Positions 1-5,519 of a stretch of 6,463 nt of DNA are shown in pieces (position 1 is the stretch's first letter; each line of letters starts with the position of its first letter). The stretch is from positions 1 through 6,463 of the forward strand of contig JAFZRR010000023.1 in NCBI GenBank assembly GCA_017619815.1, written 5' to 3'. A program made the position numbers and the translations under genes. The DNA comes from Bacilli bacterium (GTDB lineage Bacteria > Bacillota_I > Bacilli_A > RFN20 > CAG-826). Below the pieces are notes generated by a model, which was not told the origin of the DNA, did not search any database, and worked only from the letters and a program-made list of their open reading frames with translations.

Positions 1-24
1 CTCTGCCAATTGAGCTAAGACGGC
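1..24 (-). tRNA. tRNA, 5' part only (probably tRNA-Thr)
   Basis: This is the 5' portion of a tRNA cut by the window edge. On the minus strand it starts at 24 with acceptor strand GCCGTCT, then TA, a D-stem GCTC and a D-loop AATTGGCA. The anticodon lies outside the window, so identity is not proven. The start resembles Bacillota tRNA-Thr. It lies 8 bases downstream of tRNA-Val and is probably cotranscribed with it. Confidence 0.8.
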
Positions 25-32
25 ATATCACA

Positions 33-107
33 TGGTGGACACTACAGGGATCGAACCTGTGACCTCTTCCGTGTGAAGGAAGCGTTCTCCCGCTGAACTA
101 AGTGTCC
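33..107 (-). tRNA. tRNA-Val(CAC)
   Basis: A complete 75-base cloverleaf reads on the minus strand. The acceptor stem GGACACT pairs with AGTGTCC, followed by discriminator A and an encoded CCA. The D-stem is GTTC/GAAC, the anticodon stem CTTCC/GGAAG, and the T-stem ACAGG/CCTGT with loop TTCGATC. The anticodon loop TTCACAC puts CAC at 34-36 (plus-strand positions 73-75), which reads GTG valine codons. A possible -10 box, TATATT at 123-128, lies upstream but has no good -35 at standard spacing. The wider context GTATATTTA is shared with the better promoter of tRNA-Ile in this window. Confidence 0.95.
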
Positions 108-156
108 AGTTTTGGACGCTTAAATATACTAACAAAAGCAATTATAGTTTGCAATA

Positions 157-187
157 AGAAAAAAGACCGAGTTTTTCACCCAGTCTT
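157..187 (-). terminator. Rho-independent terminator of the lipoprotein gene
   Basis: On the minus strand a 10-bp stem (178-187 with 163-172, two G-T wobbles) closes a GAAAA loop and is followed by a T-rich run through 157. It begins 23 bases after the lipoprotein stop codon and separates that gene from the tRNAs. Confidence 0.85.
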
Positions 188-209
188 TCTTAGTTTAATT
201 TAAATTAAA

Positions 210-1457
210 TTATTGTGCAGATGAGACATTAACGGTAATTGAGGAAATACCGATATTACCTTTTGTCGCCTCTGGAGCAATATTGATTGTTAATGTAGAA
301 GCATTAACACCAGAGATGGTAACTGTTGCTGGAGCAGTTGTACCAGTAGAGGTAAGTGTTCCAGAAGACGCGGTCATATTATTAGCGGTTTGATTTTTAA
401 CAGAACCTACTTCGATAGTTACACTATTGATTGTTAAACCAGTAGCAGCGGTAATTGTTAATGTGTTTTTATAGTAGCATCTTAATGTATCACCATTGCT
501 GTAGTATGTTGGTGCATTGTTATCATTATTACCTTTACTGATATTCAAACTTGCACTTGTTGATTCAATTGTTTCATTTGCGTATGAGGTTCCATCTGTT
601 AATGCACTAGCAAATGTAAATGAGACATCAATTGAACCATCAGCATTAGTTGTTTCATTAGTGACATCTGGTACGAGATATGGACCATAGATATCGATTA
701 ATGTAAATCCATTGTTTAAACTAACATCAATTTCCGCTTCGTCATCAGAAGAAAAGTATGCTAGATAATCTTCATCATAGTAGTAACCATTGTCTTCTAA
801 GGTTTCAATAAGTTCTTCTGTGACATCAGAATGTGTGGCCAAGAAAATACCGTAGTAATCACCATAGTTGCCTTCAATTAATTGAGGTCCAGAAACGAAC
901 CATTCACCTGTTGCGTTAACTGCACCAATGTTATAGGCATCAGTGAGAACTTCAAGAACATCTGAAGCTGGCCATCCATTTACTTTTGTATACCCTGCTG
1001 CTAATAAGGCTTCTTCGGTAACTGGTTCGACATAAACTGGGCAATAAACAACAATTTCATTGCCAGCAGCGTATTCATCAGAGGCTTCATACCAATCAAA
1101 GAAACAGGAAAGTTCAAAGTCATTGACTTCTTTGGTGTAGTATTCGCCTTCGTCATCTTGCACTAATGACCAACCAGCTTCTTCTAATTTTGTTCCATAA
1201 TCAGCAACAAGATTAGCGTCGTTGTCATCGCCGATGTAATATGTACCAACACCATAGCCTTCATTAGAATTGTCATAGCCATGATAGATAGTTTCTTCAT
1301 TTAATTCGACAAAAGGAAGAACTTCACCTAAATAAAGTTCCATTTCTTCAACAATATCACTAGACCATGTTGGACCTGTTTTGCCTTTGTTATTACAACC
1401 AATCATTAATGGAGCAATAAGTCCAACTGTTAATAACTTAATAGCGTTATTTTTCAT
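210..1457 (-). CDS. Surface lipoprotein with duplicated acidic module and C-terminal beta-sandwich-like domain
   Basis: A 415-residue predicted lipoprotein. The N-terminus MKNNAIKLLT, a hydrophobic stretch and lipobox LMIGC (Cys21) indicate export, lipidation and anchoring on the outer face of the membrane. Residues about 31-145 and 161-264 look like two diverged copies of one acidic, Tyr-rich module. Each begins with Trp and an S-D-[IV] helix, has a helical L-E-x-x-G segment, and ends in a strand followed by Y or VP. Residues about 265-415 are rich in Thr, Ser and Asn and look all-beta. They resemble a beta-sandwich domain I remember at the C-termini of surface proteins in Bacteroidota and Bacillota. 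The start is supported by AAAGGA at about 1470-1475, 12 bases upstream. No enzyme motif is visible. A role in ligand or glycan binding is only a guess. Confidence 0.85.
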   Translation of the reverse strand: MKNNAIKLLTVGLIAPLMIGCNNKGKTGPTWSSDIVEEMELYLGEVLPFVELNEETIYHGYDNSNEGYGVGTYYIGDDNDANLVADYGTKLEEAGWSLVQDDEGEYYTKEVNDFELSCFFDWYEASDEYAAGNEIVVYCPVYVEPVTEEALLAAGYTKVNGWPASDVLEVLTDAYNIGAVNATGEWFVSGPQLIEGNYGDYYGIFLATHSDVTEELIETLEDNGYYYDEDYLAYFSSDDEAEIDVSLNNGFTLIDIYGPYLVPDVTNETTNADGSIDVSFTFASALTDGTSYANETIESTSASLNISKGNNDNNAPTYYSNGDTLRCYYKNTLTITAATGLTINSVTIEVGSVKNQTANNMTASSGTLTSTGTTAPATVTISGVNASTLTINIAPEATKGNIGISSITVNVSSAQ

Positions 1458-1494
1458 ATATAATTCTTTTCCTTTCTTTTTATATAACTTTTAT

Positions 1495-1516
1495 ATTCTA
1501 TATTAATAATGCGCAT
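1495..1516 (-). promoter_or_regulatory. Putative promoter of the lipoprotein gene with TGCGCA palindrome
   Basis: A -10-like TAGAAT lies at 1495-1500 on the minus strand, 37 bases before the ATG. The 8-bp palindrome ATGCGCAT is at 1509-1516, with its TGCGCA core at 1510-1515. No convincing -35 is seen. The same core and the same -10 occur upstream of the other surface gene at 3909-3928, which raises confidence that they are functional. Confidence 0.45.
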
Positions 1517-1540
1517 ACGCATAAACATTTTTATTTATAT

Positions 1541-1571
1541 ATAAAAGAAATCGGGCTTCCCCGATCTCTTC
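1541..1571 (-). terminator. Rho-independent terminator of the large surface-protein gene
   Basis: On the minus strand ATCGGG (1560-1565) pairs with CCCGAT (1550-1555) around a GAAG tetraloop. The stem extends outward through A-T, G-C and wobble pairs to 1544/1571. A short T-rich tail follows (TTTTAT). It lies about 20 bases after the surface-protein stop and upstream of the lipoprotein promoter, so the two genes are probably separate transcripts. Confidence 0.8.
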
Positions 1572-1590
1572 TATCTATTTATTAATTAGA

Positions 1591-3876
1591 TTATTGATGT
1601 TTCTTTTTCATCTTTAATGTAGCGATGATTGCGCTAGTCATTATGATTCCACTGAGGATGGAAATAATAACAATAACAGCACCATTAGGTGTAGAGAGAT
1701 TAATTGGACTAATTGTACGATTAGCATTAATCACATAATCACCATTAACTAATGTAATTGTTTCACCTGTAGCGCTTGCCCAAGCAATAAATCTATCTCT
1801 AGCATCGCTGATCTTGCTATCAGCATTTTCCATGAATAGCACTCTTGTTGCTGTTTCAAGATTATTGAATGCTATTTTGGCTTTGCCATAGTAGTTATGA
1901 GTGTAGTCATTACAATAGCCGAGTTCTTCGGTGTAATCACTCATATGCATATAATTATCAATAAATTCATAAGCCTTGCCTTTAGTGGTTAAAGTAGCAG
2001 CGGCGCTTATCGATAAATTATAGTTTCCGACAAATGTTTCAGCAAAGACAACGACTACGCCAGTACTAGAATTATATGTAAAGTCAGTACCTTGAACTAA
2101 TGCTGTTGAACCTCTGCTCATCATAATGGTTGAAGGAAGAGCATAGAGAGAGGAATCACTTGGAGCTAATGTTGTTGTCCAGTTTCCACTATGATTACCA
2201 GTAGAAGTATTAGATGTTGTTAAATGAGTTAAGTTTTGGTTAATTGTGTAGTTTTTATAAACGTAATAGTATTTTGGGGTGATATAACTGATGGTCATAT
2301 AATCTGGCATACCAATAATTTGAAGTTTAGAAGGAAGATTAATGCCACTACTAGCAACCGAACAAGAAGCTATATAACTATTTGGAGATGGCATAGTAGA
2401 AAATTCAAGTTGTAAAACGCTTGAACCACTACCATATACATAAGAACTATTGTATTGAAGGTTTAAATCAAGAGCGGCAGTTGAAGGAATACCAACTTTA
2501 CGTTGAATCGTACAAGTACCACCTAAATATACATAGTCTTTATTAGTTGTATCATCACTTCTAATTGAATATGTACAACCATTAATAACTACACCATTGC
2601 CATATAAATAGGCACCATTTCTTAATAAGACACATGTGTTTGTTGTGGATGAAGCACTATCTGCGCCAACAAGAGTGGAGCTTAAGATATTTAATGTACC
2701 GCCACTATTAACTACAACGTGTCCACCACCAGAGACACCATAAGTGTTTCTAAGTGTCGCACCATTAGTAAGGGTGACAGTTGAACCAGCATTAATCCAA
2801 ACTGTACTTGTGGCATAGTTAGTAGATACATATCCACCTGTACTTTTATTATTGTTTGAAATAATAAATGTTGATCCGGAATTCTCGACAGTCGAGAAAA
2901 TGCAAGCATATCTATTGGCGTGTTCGCCGCTGCCATTTCTGGTTATTGAATATCCGTTTAAATTAAGAGTGACATTCTTACTAGCGTTAAAACCTGAAGA
3001 AACGTTGACATCTTTAAGCAATGTAATTGTGCCGCCATTAGCGTTGGCATTAACTGCATTCCAGGCTGTTGTGAATGCACCATATTGAATGGAACCGCCA
3101 CTAGGAGTATATGAACAATCATAAAGTGTTTCTGTGATTGATAAATCAAGAGAAGCGGTTGCAGTATGAGTGTGGGAATAATTTGAGGACTCTATATATG
3201 AGAAAAACGCTAGAGCGAACTTATATGTTCCACCAGTTGAAACATCGAAATGCAATGTTTTTGAAAATGACTGGTTACCAGAAGACACTGTTCCAGAAGT
3301 ATTAGAATTAACACGATAAGCAACTGGGGAACCAAAAAGATTTGTATTTGGGGATGTTGCGGTTGCAGCGTTATTTGCTCCACAACTCAAGGAATATGTA
3401 TTTCCAGTTGAAGTATTATATCCTTCGTAAATTATTTCCATAACATGATCTGCTGCGCCAGAAGATTGATCACGATAGGATGTCAAAGAATAATTAAAGT
3501 TTAATGTTATGTCACTATACGCAGAGAAGGTGAATGAAAATGTATATTCAACAAAAACGGCGTGCCATTTTTTAGAAGATGATAATTCACCCAAAGATAC
3601 ATCAATGTGACCAGTAGTGCCACTAGTTGCATTAGCAACGTGTTTGACATCACTACCAGGAGCAGCCCAGTTACCACTATTTGAGCTTAAGTTAGATGTA
3701 GGATCGTCATCTAACTCCATGGCGACATCTCTAACTTTAGTAAAAGAGACATTTAACGCGGTGGCTTCCGCTTCTTTGACTGCATTCGAGTTCAAATTAC
3801 GTAAGCTTAATGCTGCTCCCGCACCAATACCTGCAAGTAATGATGCACATATAAAATATTTAACAAATTTTAACAT
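1591..3876 (-). CDS. Large modular surface protein with beta-helix-like region and C-terminal membrane anchor
   Basis: A 761-residue exported protein without a recognised name. Residues 1-38 form a signal peptide, with a hydrophobic core at about 7-24 and probable cleavage after A-E-A (36-38). Residues about 40-250 are Ser/Thr/Tyr-rich beta structure. Residues about 258-480 (starting at the AFTTAWNAVNANANGGTITL-type segment) look like a parallel beta-helix, with repeated short strands, Gly/Asn turns and patterns such as VTLTNGATL and VVVNSGGTLNI. Residues about 541-628 match a common extracellular Ig-like repeat (LPSTI...GTDFTYNSSTG). Residues about 632-705 are a small helical region with Cys655, several Tyr and a W-A-S-A segment. 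A transmembrane helix spans about 732-754 and ends in KMKKKHQ. There is no LPXTG. The start has an ideal AGGAG at 3886-3890, 9 bases upstream. Likely an adhesin or glycan-binding protein; no catalytic residues are evident. Confidence 0.85.
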   Translation of the reverse strand: MLKFVKYFICASLLAGIGAGAALSLRNLNSNAVKEAEATALNVSFTKVRDVAMELDDDPTSNLSSNSGNWAAPGSDVKHVANATSGTTGHIDVSLGELSSSKKWHAVFVEYTFSFTFSAYSDITLNFNYSLTSYRDQSSGAADHVMEIIYEGYNTSTGNTYSLSCGANNAATATSPNTNLFGSPVAYRVNSNTSGTVSSGNQSFSKTLHFDVSTGGTYKFALAFFSYIESSNYSHTHTATASLDLSITETLYDCSYTPSGGSIQYGAFTTAWNAVNANANGGTITLLKDVNVSSGFNASKNVTLNLNGYSITRNGSGEHANRYACIFSTVENSGSTFIISNNNKSTGGYVSTNYATSTVWINAGSTVTLTNGATLRNTYGVSGGGHVVVNSGGTLNILSSTLVGADSASSTTNTCVLLRNGAYLYGNGVVINGCTYSIRSDDTTNKDYVYLGGTCTIQRKVGIPSTAALDLNLQYNSSYVYGSGSSVLQLEFSTMPSPNSYIASCSVASSGINLPSKLQIIGMPDYMTISYITPKYYYVYKNYTINQNLTHLTTSNTSTGNHSGNWTTTLAPSDSSLYALPSTIMMSRGSTALVQGTDFTYNSSTGVVVVFAETFVGNYNLSISAAATLTTKGKAYEFIDNYMHMSDYTEELGYCNDYTHNYYGKAKIAFNNLETATRVLFMENADSKISDARDRFIAWASATGETITLVNGDYVINANRTISPINLSTPNGAVIVIISILSGIIMTSAIIATLKMKKKHQ

Positions 3877-3885
3877 ATTAAGATT

Positions 3886-3890
3886 CTCCT
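3886..3890 (-). promoter_or_regulatory. Ribosome binding site fixing the surface-protein start
   Basis: AGGAG on the minus strand, 9 bases before the ATG at 3874-3876. It is a strong site at ideal spacing, and it places the start just before a clear signal peptide. Confidence 0.85.
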
Positions 3891-3908
3891 AATATTAATT
3901 GATAATTT

Positions 3909-3928
3909 ATTCTAGCATATGTGCGCAC
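3909..3928 (-). promoter_or_regulatory. Putative promoter of the large surface-protein gene with GTGCGCAC palindrome
   Basis: On the minus strand TGCTAGAAT (3909-3917) forms an extended -10 box, 32 bases before the ATG. The 8-bp palindrome GTGCGCAC at 3921-3928 lies 6 bases upstream of the -10 hexamer; its TGCGCA core is 7 bases away. There is no recognisable -35. This mirrors the lipoprotein upstream region at 1495-1516. Confidence 0.55.
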
Positions 3929-3999
3929 AAATATGGATAAAACTATTATTCATTTTTTGTAGATATAATCTATATTTTAAAAAATATATTTTTCTAATG

Positions 4000-4046
4000 T
4001 ATAAAATCTGAAACGTTTTTCGAGTTTTCCAAAATCAGACTTTATA
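4000..4046. repeat. 12-bp inverted repeat between the divergent genes
   Basis: TATAAAATCTGA at 4000-4011 and TCAGACTTTATA at 4035-4046 are inverted copies differing at one base, separated by 23 bases. The mismatch becomes a G-T wobble in minus-strand RNA. The repeat lies upstream of both divergent promoters and inside no gene. It could be a regulator site or a hairpin; function is unknown. Confidence 0.5.
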
Positions 4047-4074
4047 TTGTTCAACTATGTATTAAAGCAATGAT

Positions 4075-4101
4075 TTTGTCTTTACATTTGTCTTTACATT
4101 T
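4075..4101 (+). promoter_or_regulatory. Tandem 12-bp direct repeat, candidate antitoxin operator
   Basis: TTTGTCTTTACA occurs twice without a gap (4075-4086 and 4087-4098) and a third TTT follows. The first copy carries the -35 hexamer of the mntA promoter, and the second fills most of the spacer. A protein bound here would block RNA polymerase. The adjacent gene encodes a ribbon-helix-helix domain, a fold that commonly represses its own toxin-antitoxin operon, so autoregulation is a reasonable inference. Confidence 0.6.
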
Positions 4102-4109
4102 TTTAAAAT
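4081..4109 (+). promoter_or_regulatory. Promoter of the mntA-hepT operon, probably giving a leaderless mRNA
   Basis: TTTACA (4081-4086), a 17-base spacer and TAAAAT (4104-4109) make a good housekeeping promoter. Transcription 7 bases downstream of the -10 would begin at 4116, which is the A of the mntA ATG. The sequence just before that ATG has no Shine-Dalgarno site, in contrast to the ribosomal and surface genes here, which fits leaderless translation. Confidence 0.6.
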
Positions 4110-4115
4110 CAAGAT

Positions 4116-4598
4116 ATGAAGAAAGATACATTAATTAATTTAAGAATTAATCAAGGTTTAAAAGAAGATTTTCAAAGCATAGTTGAAAGAGAAGGTTTTA
4201 CTATGTCCGAAATCCTTGAAGCAAGCATGGAAGATATTGTTAAAAGAAATATTATTCCGTTAAACATTAGAAGCAAGGTTAAAAGAAGAACTCCCACTAT
4301 TTCTATTCCATATATCAAAAAGTGTTTAGATGAAATAATTGAAAAGATGAATGATAAAAGAATTAAAAGCATTTCTTTAATTGGTTCTTATGCAAAAGGA
4401 AACGCTACTTCTAGTAGCGATGTAGATTTGTTTGTTGATGTTGATAATGGGTATTCTTTATTTGATTTAGCTGATCTTCAAATGGAGTTAGAAACCGCTC
4501 TTGGAAAAAAAGTTGATTTGGTAACTAAGTCAGATGATGAATATTTCATGAATAATATACAAAGAGAGAAAATCCAACTATATGAAAGAAGGGCGTGA
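4116..4598 (+). CDS. mntA: RHH-MNT fusion antitoxin (MntA-type nucleotidyltransferase)
   Basis: A 160-residue two-domain antitoxin. Residues 1-52 match a RelB/DinJ-type ribbon-helix-helix domain: basic strand TLINLRI, helix about 14-26, helix about 29-45 starting TMSEI, and an IIPLNIR tail like the IPFEIR tail of that family. Residues about 60-160 are a minimal MNT nucleotidyltransferase, with G90-S91, ten residues, then D102-V-D104 (GSX10DXD) and a third acidic residue, D134, in the strand KKVDLV. All expected metal-binding acids are present, so it should be active. In characterised HepT-MntA pairs the MNT protein transfers AMP from ATP to a toxin tyrosine and so neutralises it. The gene overlaps hepT by 17 bases. 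The ribbon-helix-helix part probably adds operon autorepression, which classical MntA lacks. Its composition is visibly AT-richer than the flanking genes. The ATG lies directly at the predicted transcription start. Confidence 0.88.
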   Translation: MKKDTLINLRINQGLKEDFQSIVEREGFTMSEILEASMEDIVKRNIIPLNIRSKVKRRTPTISIPYIKKCLDEIIEKMNDKRIKSISLIGSYAKGNATSSSDVDLFVDVDNGYSLFDLADLQMELETALGKKVDLVTKSDDEYFMNNIQREKIQLYERRA

Positions 4599-5259
4599 TT
4601 TTGCTATTGTTAATAAAATCAATAATCACTTCGATGATCTGAACGAAGATTTAAAAGTGATTAATTCTTTTGAAGATTTTGTTAATAACAAAGAAAGAAG
4701 AAGAGCTATTCTTTTTGACTTTCTGCAAATTGGCGAACTAACCAATCAGTTGTCTAAGAAATTTAAAACTGAGTTTAACAATAAAAATGCATTTAGATTA
4801 ATAGCAATAAGGAATCGTATTGTTCATGGCTATAGTACAATCCGAGATGATATTATTTATAATACTTTGAAAAACCAACTTTCAGATTTTATAAATGAAC
4901 TTAATTGCTTTGCCAGATTATATTATTCAGAACAACTTCAAAAATTGGTTGGCAAAAAAGTTAAAGTAATAGTAGATAGGCCGATTGGTTACATCCACGA
5001 AAGCATAAAGTATCAATTAAATTATGGTTATATCGAAAGTATCACCGCATTAGATGGTGAATTCCAAGATGTATATATCTTAGATATAGATGAACCATTA
5101 AATGAATATACCGGAATAGCAATAGGTATCATAAGAAGAGAAGAAGATATTGAAGATAAACTCATTGTGGCAAAGAGCAAAATAGATATAAGTAATGAGG
5201 AAATAGAAAGAAAAGTATTTTTTATTGAGCAGTATTTTAAACATCATATTGAAAGATAA
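4582..5259 (+). CDS. hepT: HepT-type HEPN toxin fused to an inorganic-pyrophosphatase-like domain
   Basis: A 225-residue protein, about twice the usual HepT length. Residues about 1-115 are a helical HEPN domain with an IGELTNQLSKK helix and the motif R77-N-R-I-V-H82-G-Y84. This is the RX4HXY motif of HepT RNases, where Arg and His are catalytic and Tyr is the AMPylation target. Residues about 119-225 resemble short Bacillota proteins annotated as inorganic pyrophosphatase. They carry VDRPIG (131-136), NYGYI (147-151), DGEFQDVYIL (158-167), DEPL, TG, IIRREEDIEDKL (183-194) and a C-terminal FIEQYFKHHIE helix. D158, E160 and D163 align with the E. coli metal ligands D65, D67 and D70, and K193 aligns with K104. 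The N-terminal KxE part of the classical enzyme is missing, so activity is uncertain. The start overlaps mntA by 17 bases and has only a weak GAGAG site, which suggests translational coupling. Confidence 0.82.
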   Translation: MKEGRDFAIVNKINNHFDDLNEDLKVINSFEDFVNNKERRRAILFDFLQIGELTNQLSKKFKTEFNNKNAFRLIAIRNRIVHGYSTIRDDIIYNTLKNQLSDFINELNCFARLYYSEQLQKLVGKKVKVIVDRPIGYIHESIKYQLNYGYIESITALDGEFQDVYILDIDEPLNEYTGIAIGIIRREEDIEDKLIVAKSKIDISNEEIERKVFFIEQYFKHHIER

Positions 5260-5260
5260 T

Positions 5261-5293
5261 AAAAAGGTTCCGAACTAACGGAACCTTTATTTT
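5261..5293. terminator. Bidirectional terminator between hepT and tRNA-Ile
   Basis: AAAGGTTCCG (5263-5272) and CGGAACCTTT (5279-5288) form a perfect 10-bp stem with a 6-base loop. On the plus strand the T-rich side is TTTATTTT, serving hepT. On the minus strand it is a run of Ts from 5265 to 5261, serving the tRNA-Ile transcript. The convergent units share it. Confidence 0.88.
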
Positions 5294-5299
5294 GCTATC

Positions 5300-5376
5300 T
5301 GGTGGGCCTAATTGGACTTGAACCAGCGACCTCGCCCTTATCAGGGGCGCGCTCTAACCAACTGAGCTATAGGCCC
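5300..5376 (-). tRNA. tRNA-Ile(GAT)
   Basis: A complete 77-base tRNA on the minus strand. The acceptor stem GGGCCTA pairs with TAGGCCC, followed by A and an encoded CCA. The D-arm is GCTC/GAGC, the anticodon stem CGCCC/GGGCG, the anticodon loop CTGATAA and the T-loop TTCAAGT. The anticodon GAT is at plus-strand positions 5340-5342. It lies downstream of rpsI, separated from it by a terminator, and has its own likely promoter. Confidence 0.97.
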
Positions 5377-5398
5377 ATCGCTTTTTGACAGCGTTATA

Positions 5399-5427
5399 AA
5401 TATACAATAATGAATAATTAAAATCAA
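5399..5427 (-). promoter_or_regulatory. Putative promoter of tRNA-Ile
   Basis: On the minus strand TTGATT (5422-5427), 17 bases and TATATT (5399-5404) form a reasonable sigma-A type promoter. Its start point would be about 15 bases before the mature tRNA. It sits just downstream of the rpsI terminator, as expected for an independent tRNA unit. Confidence 0.5.
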
Positions 5428-5440
5428 TAATAAATATATA

Positions 5441-5474
5441 AAGAAAAAAGGAAGGACCAAATTGCCTTCCTTTT
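5441..5474 (-). terminator. Rho-independent terminator of the rplM-rpsI operon
   Basis: On the minus strand AAAAGGAAGG (5465-5474) pairs with CCTTCCTTTT (5446-5455) around a 9-base loop, and the T run continues to 5441. It lies 45 bases after the rpsI stop. Confidence 0.88.
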
Positions 5475-5491
5475 AGCACGACTCTTAATAA

Positions 5492-5508
5492 TGATATCTT
5501 TGATATCA
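5492..5508. repeat. Small hairpin just after rpsI
   Basis: TGATATC, three bases and GATATCA form a perfect 7-bp inverted repeat starting 11 bases after the rpsI stop codon. It has no T run on either side, so it is not a second terminator. It may protect the mRNA 3' end or may be chance. Confidence 0.4.
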
Positions 5509-5519
5509 GGATAACAAGA

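Noticed and set aside
2712..3149. Open frames on both strands inside the large surface-protein gene (2712-2936, 2852-3088, 2958-3149)
   Set aside because: All lie within the well-supported 761-residue gene, have no ribosome binding sites or recognisable domains, and look like by-products of its repetitive Ser/Thr/Asn codons.
3617..3892. 91-residue plus-strand frame opposite the surface-protein N-terminus
   Set aside because: It is antisense to the signal peptide and beta region, has no start signal and no family resemblance.
4172..4372. 66-residue hydrophobic minus-strand frame inside mntA
   Set aside because: It is antisense to the catalytic domain. The hydrophobic look comes from reverse reading of Lys/Glu/Asn-rich codons.
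4596..4598. TGA at the end of mntA as a possible Trp codon (mycoplasma code)
   Set aside because: Reading through would add only five residues before a TAA. Trp elsewhere is TGG, and the family length is already complete, so TGA is taken as a stop.
4116..5259. Possible CRISPR, phage or restriction-linked defence operon
   Set aside because: No repeats with spacers, no nuclease, helicase or methylase genes, and no phage genes are present. The pair is explained as a HEPN/MNT toxin-antitoxin module, although a defence role is not excluded.
4582..5259. The long hepT gene as two separate genes
   Set aside because: The frame is continuous, with no stop and no internal ribosome binding site with ATG near residue 116-124, so a single fusion protein is the simpler reading.
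5300..5376. tRNA-Ile as an attachment site for a mobile island
   Set aside because: No second copy of the tRNA 3' end and no integrase were found in the window.
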